Below, piece by piece: positions 1-4,386 of a stretch of DNA of 5,014 bases; the stretch's first letter is position 1; each line of letters starts with the position of its first letter. The stretch comes from DATEEG01 sp035525055 (lineage in GTDB: Bacteria > Actinomycetota > Acidimicrobiia > Spongiisociales > ZC4RG35). A program made the position numbers and the translations under genes. A model generated the notes under the pieces. That model was given only the letters and a program-made list of their open reading frames with translations. It did no database searches and was not told where the DNA came from. The stretch covers positions 1 through 5,014 of the forward strand of contig DATLEZ010000155.1 in NCBI GenBank assembly GCA_035525055.1, given 5' to 3'.

Positions 1-98
1 CCGGCGCGATGGAGGAGCAGGGCGAGGAGCGAGCCCGCCGGACCACCCCCGACGATCACAACCGGTGCCCGATCAGTGGTCGACATGCGTTCGGTCAC
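1..98 (-). CDS. FAD-dependent monooxygenase, N-terminal fragment (runs off left edge)
   Basis: This is the first 32 codons of a gene reading leftwards. The minus strand reads MTERMSTTDRAPVVIVGGGP and continues AGSLLALLLHRAG. The VVIVGGGPAG segment is the GxGxxG dinucleotide-binding turn plus following helix that opens FAD-dependent aromatic hydroxylases (PheA/TfdB/MhpA-like FAD_binding_3 proteins) and related flavoproteins. Family knowledge suggests NAD(P)H-dependent ring hydroxylation; the exact substrate cannot be read from this stub. The start is either GTG at 98, six bases downstream of a TACATT -10 box and so possibly leaderless, or ATG at 86; neither has a Shine-Dalgarno sequence. It is divergent from catI and shares a 75-bp gap carrying a palindromic operator, so it is probably co-regulated with the CoA-transferase genes. 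It could also be another Rossmann-type flavoprotein such as a geranylgeranyl-reductase-like enzyme. Confidence 0.72.
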   Translation of the reverse strand, partial: MTERMSTTDRAPVVIVGGGPAGSLLALLLHRA

Positions 99-103
99 CG
101 AAC
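89..103. promoter_or_regulatory. Palindromic operator GTTCGGTCACCGAAC (candidate PcaR-type site)
   Basis: This is a perfect inverted repeat with 7-bp arms and a 1-bp centre, lying in the divergent gap between the monooxygenase and catI. It fits GTTCG-N5-CGAAC, the same pattern found at 1750-1764 before the IclR-family gene. As recalled from the literature, the Pseudomonas putida PcaR site is a 15-bp sequence that also begins GTTCG. It overlaps the predicted monooxygenase transcription start, so a bound protein could block that promoter. Binding by the regulator encoded here is inferred. Confidence 0.7.
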
Positions 104-104
104 C

Positions 105-110
105 AATGTA
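105..110 (-). promoter_or_regulatory. -10 box of the monooxygenase promoter (TACATT)
   Basis: Read on the minus strand, TACATT is followed by exactly six bases and then GTG at 98. This TAnnnT-N6-start layout is typical of leaderless promoters in actinobacteria and is the same as that before the IclR gene. No convincing -35 box is visible at 17-18 bp. Confidence 0.45.
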
Positions 111-169
111 CGCTATTTGAACATTGACCCGCACAATTTCGTGTAGCCCGAGCCCGACGGATGGAGCGG

Positions 170-976
170 ATGGCTGAGGTCACGTCTCTCGAAGAAGCCG
201 TCGCCGAACTCATCGCCGACGGCTCGAACATTGCGATGGAAGGTTTCACCCACTTGATCCCGATGGCGGCGGGCCACGAGATCATACGGCAGCAGCGACG
301 CCAGCTGACCCTTATTCGGATGACTCCCGACGTCATCTACGACCAGATGATCGGGATGGGTTGTGCCCGCCGTCTCGTGTTCTCCTGGGGTGGCAATCCG
401 GGCGTCGGCTCGCTCCACCGCTTCCGCGACGCTGTCGAGAATGGGTACCCCCAGCCGTTGGAACTCGAAGAACACACCCACGCCGGCATGGCTACTCGCT
501 TCGTCGCCGGGGCTTCGGGCCTTCCCTTCGCCGTGCTCCGGGGCTATCTGGGAACCGATCTGGTTCCGCACACTGAAGTAGCAGTGATCGTCAGTCCGTT
601 CACCGGCGAGGAGCTGGCTGCAGTGCCGGCCCTCAATCCTGACGTCACCGTGATCCACGCTCAGCAGGCAGATCGCAGTGGGAACGTCGCCTTGTGGGGG
701 ATTACCGGTGTACAGCGGGAGGCAGTACTCGCCGCCCGAGCCTCGATCGTCACTGTCGAAGAGATCGTCGATCGTCTCGAGCCCCGGGCACCGAACTATG
801 TGGTCCTCCCCTCGTGGGCGGTCACCGCCGTCGCCTGTGTTCCGGGCGGATCTCATCCGTCCTACACCATGGGCTACTCGGAACGCGACAACGCCTTCTA
901 CACCGAGTGGGATGCGATCTCCCGGGAACGGGATTCGTTCTCCGCCTGGATGGACAAGCATGTGATGAGCCGATGA
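170..976 (+). CDS. catI: 3-oxoadipate CoA-transferase subunit A (CatI-type)
   Basis: This 268-residue protein is the alpha subunit of a class I CoA-transferase that, with CatJ, moves CoA from succinyl-CoA to 3-oxoadipate at the end of the cytosolic beta-ketoadipate pathway. From memory it aligns along its length with CatI of Pseudomonas knackmussii B13: EGFTHLIP (24-31), SWGGNPGVGSL (72-82), GASGLPFAVLR (114-124), FTGEELAAVP (144-153), VTVEEIVD (194-201) and PGGSHPSY (225-232). The family is built like glutaconate CoA-transferase GctA, not the SCOT-like PcaI. The start at 170 gives MAEVTSLEEAV, matching the CatI amino end; ATG at 161 would add three residues. Neither start has a good ribosome-binding site. 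The stop overlaps the catJ start by ATGA, implying translational coupling. CatI is slightly longer (about 280). Substrate is inferred from similarity; another 3-oxo acid is possible. Confidence 0.9.
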   Translation: MAEVTSLEEAVAELIADGSNIAMEGFTHLIPMAAGHEIIRQQRRQLTLIRMTPDVIYDQMIGMGCARRLVFSWGGNPGVGSLHRFRDAVENGYPQPLELEEHTHAGMATRFVAGASGLPFAVLRGYLGTDLVPHTEVAVIVSPFTGEELAAVPALNPDVTVIHAQQADRSGNVALWGITGVQREAVLAARASIVTVEEIVDRLEPRAPNYVVLPSWAVTAVACVPGGSHPSYTMGYSERDNAFYTEWDAISRERDSFSAWMDKHVMSR

Positions 977-1734
977 ACGAGTACACCAGCGACGAGATGA
1001 TGACTGTCACCGCCGCACGCCAACTCCACAATGGGCAGGTGTGCTTCGTGGGGATAGGCCTGCCAAGCGAGGCCGCCAACCTGGCCCGGCTCACCCACGC
1101 TCCCGGGTTGGTGTTGATCTACGAATCGGGGACCATCGGGACCCGCCCCGAGATCCTCCCGCTGTCGATCGGTGATGGCGAACTCGCAGAGCGCGCCGAC
1201 ATGGTGGTAAGCGTCCCCGAGATCTTCGGTTATTGGCTCCAGGCCGGCAGGGTCGACGTCGGATTTCTCTCAGCCGCCCAGATCGACAGGTTCGGGAACC
1301 TGAACAGCACAGTGATCGGGACCTACGACGACCCCAAGGTCCGCCTGCCCGGAGCAGGCGGTGCCCCAGAGATCGCGTCTGCGGCCGGCGAGGTAATCGT
1401 GATGCTCCGCCATTCGGTGCGAGCGATGGTTCCCGCGGTTGACTTCGTCACCTCGGTCGGGTTCGGTCGGGGCGGCGCGGGTCGGAATGGTCATCGGGGG
1501 GCCGGGCCTACGGTCGTCATCACAGATCTGGGGGTGCTTCGGCCCGACCCGATGAGCCACGAGCTGACCCTGGTTTCGGTGCACCCTGGTGTCGAAGTTG
1601 ACGCAGCGCGAGAAGCCACCGGATGGAACCTGGCGATTGCCGAGGACGTCGGCGTGACTTCTCCGCCCACTGAGGTCGAGCTCACCGTCCTCCGCGAGTT
1701 GAAGGCACGGACCACCGCGGCGCACCGTACATGA
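973..1734 (+). CDS. catJ: 3-oxoadipate CoA-transferase subunit B (CatJ-type)
   Basis: This 253-residue protein is the beta, catalytic, subunit partnering CatI. The start is fixed by the ATGA overlap with catI and by the opening MNEYTSDEMMTVTAARQL, which matches CatJ. Conserved stretches are CFVGIGLPSEAANLARL (24-40), LIYESGTIG (48-56), LPLSIGDGELAE (62-73), DRFGNLNSTVIG (105-116) and RLPGAGGAPEIA (124-135). Glu51 in the ESG motif lies where class I CoA-transferases carry the glutamate that forms the covalent glutamyl-CoA thioester, so the enzyme looks active. The carboxyl end has TDLGVLRPDP and HPGV motifs and PTEVELTVLRELKART, as in CatJ. The usual length is about 260, so it is complete. A longer reading frame opens upstream inside catI, but there is no reason to use it. 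A thiolase gene (pcaF) often follows in such operons; here an IclR regulator follows instead. Confidence 0.92.
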   Translation: MNEYTSDEMMTVTAARQLHNGQVCFVGIGLPSEAANLARLTHAPGLVLIYESGTIGTRPEILPLSIGDGELAERADMVVSVPEIFGYWLQAGRVDVGFLSAAQIDRFGNLNSTVIGTYDDPKVRLPGAGGAPEIASAAGEVIVMLRHSVRAMVPAVDFVTSVGFGRGGAGRNGHRGAGPTVVITDLGVLRPDPMSHELTLVSVHPGVEVDAAREATGWNLAIAEDVGVTSPPTEVELTVLRELKARTTAAHRT

Positions 1735-1749
1735 TGAGCCGGAGGACTG

Positions 1750-1764
1750 GTTCGCTGTGCGAAC
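1750..1764. promoter_or_regulatory. Palindromic operator GTTCGCTGTGCGAAC before the IclR-family gene
   Basis: This is a perfect inverted repeat with 6-bp arms (GTTCGC/GCGAAC) and a TGT centre in the 49-bp gap between catJ and the regulator. It shares GTTCG-N5-CGAAC with the site at 89-103. It covers the -35 and spacer region of the promoter whose -10 box is at 1772-1777, a position suited to autorepression. That the IclR-family protein is the binder is inferred. Confidence 0.7.
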
Positions 1765-1771
1765 GAGGTCC

Positions 1772-1777
1772 TACACT
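1772..1777 (+). promoter_or_regulatory. -10 box of the IclR-family gene promoter (TACACT)
   Basis: TACACT is followed by six bases and then ATG at 1784, which predicts transcription starting at or next to the start codon, giving a leaderless message. No consensus -35 box is present; the -35 region falls on the palindrome at 1750-1764. Confidence 0.5.
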
Positions 1778-1783
1778 GCCGCG

Positions 1784-2560
1784 ATGACGGCCGAACCTTC
1801 TCGCGACTTCATCCAGTCTTTGCAGCGTGGGCTGTCGGTGATTGCCTCCTTTTCCCGGGAGCGGCCGGATCAGACTCTTAGCGAGGTGGCACAAGAGACC
1901 GGCCTCACCAGGGCAACGGCGAGGCGGGCACTCCTCACTTTGGTTGCTCTGGGCTATGCCGCCCAAAACGGGCGGACCTACTCACTAACCCCGAAGGTCC
2001 TCGATCTTGCCTACTCCTTCCTCTCATCGTTCCGGGTGGTCGACCTGGCCCAGCCCTCGATGGAGCGTCTCGTCGAGCAGATCAAGGAGTCGTCGTCGAT
2101 GGCTGTCCTCGACGGGCCTGACGTCGTATACGTGGCACGGGTCCCAACCAAGAGGATCATGACCATTTCCCTCGCACTGGGTTCGAGACTCCCCGCCTAC
2201 TGCACATCGTTGGGCCGGGTGTTGCTGGCGGCCCTGCCAGAAGCACAACTGGATGAGTACCTGTCCACCATCAGACTCGAGCCGCTGACCAAGCACACCA
2301 TCACCGACGTCGACGCTTGGCGCCGGGAGATCAACCGCGTGCGCCAACAGGGATACGCCCTCGTGAACCAGGAGCTAGAAGAAGGGGTCCGCTCCATCGC
2401 GGCCCCTATCACTGCGGGCGACGCGGTGATCGCCGCCATGAACGTGTCCTGTCATGTGTCGAGGGTCACGGTTACGAAGATGCGTCAGGAATACCTTCCA
2501 CCTCTTCTCGAGGCGGCTGCCATCACCAGCGAGCGGGTAAGTGCTCTAAAGATCCGCTGA
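1784..2560 (+). CDS. pcaR: IclR-family transcriptional regulator, PcaR/PcaU/PobR type
   Basis: This 258-residue DNA-binding regulator is predicted to control aromatic or beta-ketoadipate genes in response to a pathway acid. The opening DFIQSLQRGLSVIASF and the winged helix-turn-helix TLSEVAQETGLTRATARRAL (31-50), then LGYAA and YSLTPKVLDLAYSFLSS (66-82), are hallmarks of the PcaR/PcaU/PobR subgroup. The effector domain (about 85-258) has VVYVARVPTKRIMTISL (114-130), LGSRLPAYCTSLGRVLLA (132-149) and the IclR signature GVRSIAAPI (201-209). The length is normal for the family. I chose ATG 1784 because a TACACT -10 box lies six bases upstream and homologues begin close to DFIQSL. GTG at 1757, behind GGAGG at 1741-1745, would add nine residues and remains possible for read-through message from catIJ. 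The symbol denotes the subgroup; the effector could be 3-oxoadipate, protocatechuate, 4-hydroxybenzoate or another acid. Confidence 0.88.
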   Translation: MTAEPSRDFIQSLQRGLSVIASFSRERPDQTLSEVAQETGLTRATARRALLTLVALGYAAQNGRTYSLTPKVLDLAYSFLSSFRVVDLAQPSMERLVEQIKESSSMAVLDGPDVVYVARVPTKRIMTISLALGSRLPAYCTSLGRVLLAALPEAQLDEYLSTIRLEPLTKHTITDVDAWRREINRVRQQGYALVNQELEEGVRSIAAPITAGDAVIAAMNVSCHVSRVTVTKMRQEYLPPLLEAAAITSERVSALKIR

Positions 2561-2586
2561 TGTCCTCGGGACGCAATCCTGCCTTA

Positions 2587-3212
2587 CTAGGAGTGGAGCA
2601 ATCTCTCGAAACCGTCGAGGATCAGGTCGAGTCCGAATTCGAACTCATCGCCGTAGTCGTAGCCGGGTTGGAGGACGTGCTCGACCGCCGACTCGGTCAG
2701 GTGGGGATAGGCGCCGGCGGGGAACTCCGCCATCATCCCTTCCGCCACTTCAGGGGCCGTCTCCTTGTCGAACGGCAGGCCGGCTTCTTGCAGGGCGAAG
2801 CCGTAGATGTAGCTGTCAAGGAGCGAATAGGCGTGTGCCGTCAGCGGAATCGAGAAGCCGCCTCGCCGGAGAATTCCGATCACCGCGTCGTGGTGGCCCA
2901 AAGTGACGGGGCCCGGGTTCCTTCGCGATTCCATCAGTGGCGTCGCCCACGGGTGGCGGGCCAGGACATGACGGGCCGAGATCACACGGGCGCATCGCCG
3001 ACCGCCAGGGGACCTCGGGTGGCGGGAGTTCGATTTCGCCCGAAAACGACGTCGATGATGCCGTCGAGGATCTCTTCCTTGCTGGCGACATGGTGATAGA
3101 GCGACATCGGCTTGACGTCGAGCTCCTGGGCCAGGGACCGCATCGTCAACGCCGTGATCCCGGCCGAATCGGCAATTGCTATTGCAGTGCGCAGCAATCG
3201 CTCCCGGTTGAG
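2587..3212 (-). pseudogene. Broken TetR-family regulator: two frameshifts and lost 5' end
   Basis: Three reading frames are needed to read one TetR protein leftwards. The first (3212 to about 3040) gives LNRERLLRTAIAIADSAG and then a helix-turn-helix including TMRSLAQELDVKPMSLYHHV. After a CCC run at 3039-3041, which looks one base too long, the second frame gives GEIELPPPEVPWRSAMR. Near 2986-2992 two bases seem missing, and the third frame gives VISARHVLARHPW and continues undamaged to EFEFGLDLILDGFERLLHS and a stop at 2587. The carboxyl part is a tetracycline-repressor-like ligand domain (TetR_C_1). Upstream, homology ends within a few bases of 3213 and an in-frame TAG (3216-3218) follows, so there is no start. 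The paralogue at 3439-4143 gives the reference frame. It is convergent with the IclR gene, 26 bp apart. Sequencing error could explain one shift but not the truncation as well. Confidence 0.85.
2611..2646. repeat. 36-bp direct repeat, copy 1 (3' end of broken TetR gene)
   Basis: This matches 3460-3495 at 34 of 36 positions in the same orientation. It encodes EFEFGLDLILDG at the carboxyl end of both TetR paralogues. Protein-level constraint explains part of the identity, but the near-perfect DNA match suggests related or recombining copies. Confidence 0.6.
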
Positions 3213-3395
3213 CCCCTAGAAGACCGCGAGCGCATTTTCGAGGCGTACGAGCAAATCGGCCGGCCCACCAGCCGTACCGACTCGGTAGGCCTCGGCCTGG
3301 CGGTGTGTCGCCTGCTCAGCCGGTTGATGGACGGTGACGTCGCCTACTCCCACGACGGCTCCCATTCGATCTTCACGTTGACCCTGCCCATCCGT
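3213..3395 (+). pseudogene. Orphan fragment of a sensor histidine kinase ATPase domain
   Basis: The plus strand encodes about 60 residues from the end of a histidine kinase catalytic domain (HATPase_c). PLEDRERIFEAYEQ contains the F box, and SVGLGLAVCRLLSRLMDGD the G2 glycine box (from 3282). HSIFTLTLP is the usual final strand. Missing are everything upstream: the sensor, the His-containing dimerisation domain, and the N and G1 boxes. In normal kinases a DxGxG motif comes just before PLEDRERIF, but here TetR sequence is found instead, so the join lies at about 3207-3213. The frame stays open past the domain into the TetR gene region without a natural stop, so the carboxyl end has probably been lost too. 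It cannot be an active kinase. It is probably a relic of recombination; there is no partner response regulator nearby. A chimeric assembly is the main alternative. Confidence 0.75.
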
Positions 3396-3438
3396 TATCG
3401 GGGCGGTGGCCGAAGTCATCCGGCCTCATTCCTCGAAA

Positions 3439-4143
3439 TCACCGGGGGAGCTTGTCGAGACCGTCGAGGATCAGATCGAGCCCGAATTCGAACTCGGTCT
3501 GGTCGTCGCACCACCCCAAGGTGGAGTCGGGGTCGTCATGGGCGATCTCCGACATCATCCCGACGAGGTTGGGAAGGAGACTCGCCATCTCCTCGATGAG
3601 TTCCGCCGCTTTGTCGTCGGCGCCAGTATCGTCATTGTCCGGCTTGAACAGCTCCTGGCTGAATCCAAGGGCTCGGCTTCCGAGGGCGTGCATGGCGTGG
3701 TGGGCCTGGTCGTAAGAGAAGCCTCCACTACGGAAGACGGCGAGAGCCCCTTCGAAGTAGCTCATGATCGAAAAGCTCATGGTGGCCCTGCTCTCGATCA
3801 CCTCCGGCGCCCATGGATGTTGAAGAAGGATTTTGCGAGCCGCCAGGATCCTCGCGCGCATCGCCGTCTTCCAGTCGTTTCCGCCGGCAGGGACCTCTAT
3901 CGGGCTCACGACGGCATTGATCTCCGAGATGATGACATCGACCACGCCGTCGAGGACCTGGTCTTTGTTGGTCACGTGGTAGTACAGCGACATCGCTTCC
4001 ACCCCGAGCTCCTGGGCGAGCTTGCGCATGGTCAGCGTCGCGATCCCACCCTGGTCGGCCACGGCGATCGCAGCGCGCAGCACCCGCTCTCTGCTCAGCG
4101 GGGTTCGCGGCTCAGCTGTCGACTTCTCGGTTGCTGTACTCAG
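3439..4143 (-). CDS. TetR-family transcriptional repressor with TetR_C_1 ligand domain
   Basis: This is a 234-residue regulator if it starts at CTG 4143. The amino-terminal helix-turn-helix contains LSRERVLRAAIAVAD (16-30) and TMRKLAQELGVEAMSLYYHV (38-57), followed by a tetracycline-repressor-like ligand domain ending EFEFGLDLILDGLDKL (218-232). Its ligand is unknown; the family binds small hydrophobic or aromatic molecules and releases DNA. It faces the MDR oxidoreductase gene across a promoter with three CTTACGNNGTA sites, so it most likely represses that gene. The start is uncertain: GGGAGGG sits eight bases before CTG 4143, where homologues begin (M)STATEKS, but CTG starts are rare. The next in-frame starts are TTG at 4278 and TTG at 4302, which would add 45-53 residues of unconvincing sequence. 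It is paralogous to the broken TetR at 2587-3212. Confidence 0.88.
   Translation of the reverse strand: MSTATEKSTAEPRTPLSRERVLRAAIAVADQGGIATLTMRKLAQELGVEAMSLYYHVTNKDQVLDGVVDVIISEINAVVSPIEVPAGGNDWKTAMRARILAARKILLQHPWAPEVIESRATMSFSIMSYFEGALAVFRSGGFSYDQAHHAMHALGSRALGFSQELFKPDNDDTGADDKAAELIEEMASLLPNLVGMMSEIAHDDPDSTLGWCDDQTEFEFGLDLILDGLDKLPR
3460..3495. repeat. 36-bp direct repeat, copy 2 (3' end of intact TetR gene)
   Basis: This is the partner of 2611-2646, with 34 of 36 positions identical at an offset of 849 bp. It brackets the broken TetR gene and the kinase fragment. Confidence 0.6.
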
Positions 4144-4220
4144 GTATTCACCCTCCCGCGATTCTAGCCGTACAAGGTAAGTTGCCCGAGTTTCGGTAAA
4201 TCCGTAATTCGGTCTGAGAG

Positions 4221-4235
4221 TCCCGGAAACCGGGA
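4221..4235. repeat. Perfect inverted repeat TCCCGGAAACCGGGA in the TetR leader region
   Basis: It has 6-bp arms separated by AAA. If the TetR starts at 4143, this lies in the untranslated leader or promoter of that gene, where it could be an RNA hairpin or a further operator. No T-run follows on either strand, so it does not look like an intrinsic terminator. The surrounding 4144-4295 stretch otherwise holds only a possible minus-strand -10 box (TAGAAT, 4161-4166) and nothing else I recognise. Confidence 0.4.
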
Positions 4236-4295
4236 GCGTGACGCCAGGGTTTCGTCTGATCCGGGACTGGAGCGCCAAATTTGTCCACGAGTTTC

Positions 4296-4324
4296 TTGAC
4301 AACCTTACGACGTATGACTACCTT
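4296..4324 (+). promoter_or_regulatory. Promoter of the MDR oxidoreductase gene (TTGACA-N17-TACCTT)
   Basis: A consensus -35 box TTGACA (4296-4301) is followed by a 17-bp spacer and TACCTT (4319-4324). The predicted transcription start is about 4331, leaving roughly a 55-base leader before ATG 4387. Operator copy 1 lies in the spacer and copy 2 covers the end of the -10 box and the start point, so repression by promoter occlusion is expected. Confidence 0.7.
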
Positions 4325-4351
4325 ACGTTGTACTTCTTACGATGTACGAAG
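4303..4351. promoter_or_regulatory. Triple operator array, CTTACGNNGTA x3 (probable TetR sites)
   Basis: There are three same-orientation copies: CCTTACGACGTA (4303-4314), CCTTACGTTGTA (4321-4332) and TCTTACGATGTA (4335-4346), with offsets of 18 and 14 bp. Each core TACGNNGTA is itself symmetric. Copy 3 sits in a near-perfect 19-bp palindrome, CTTCTTACGATGTACGAAG (4333-4351, one mismatched pair). Short symmetric sites in a divergent regulator/enzyme gap are typical of TetR-family operators. The binding protein is inferred to be the adjacent TetR. Confidence 0.65.
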
Positions 4352-4386
4352 GCGGACGAGCAAAGAGAAGTGAGTTGAGTTCAGCA

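Noticed and set aside
114..146. catI promoter from TTGAAC (117-122) or TTGACC (124-129)
   Set aside because: No acceptable -10 box lies 16-18 bp downstream of either, so I could not place the catI promoter.
113..961. Long minus-strand open frame (282 codons) opposite catI
   Set aside because: It is the antisense shadow of a well-supported catI in high-GC DNA; the translation shows no recognisable domain.
1270..1725. Minus-strand open frame of 151 codons opposite catJ
   Set aside because: Antisense shadow of catJ, with no domain and an implausible composition.
2563..2576. Possible terminator between the convergent IclR and TetR genes (GTCC-TCG-GGAC)
   Set aside because: The stem is only four base pairs and no T-run follows on either strand.
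2317..3096. Plus-strand open frame of 259 codons across the IclR end and the broken TetR
   Set aside because: It overlaps the IclR gene out of frame and then runs antisense to TetR sequence; no coherent protein.
3408..3425. Hairpin GGCCG-N8-CGGCC after the kinase fragment
   Set aside because: Short stem, eight-base loop and no T-run; such stems are frequent by chance in GC-rich DNA.
3200..3440. Kinase fragment as cargo of an insertion sequence
   Set aside because: No transposase, terminal inverted repeats or target-site duplication could be seen around it.
3406..4167. Plus-strand open frame of 253 codons opposite the TetR gene
   Set aside because: The minus strand encodes a clear TetR protein here; the plus translation repeats antisense motifs also found opposite the broken TetR, showing it is a shadow.
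4303..4346. CRISPR-like or tandem-repeat array
   Set aside because: The units are only about 12 bp with spacings of 18 and 14 bp and lie on a promoter; they fit regulator sites, not a CRISPR array.
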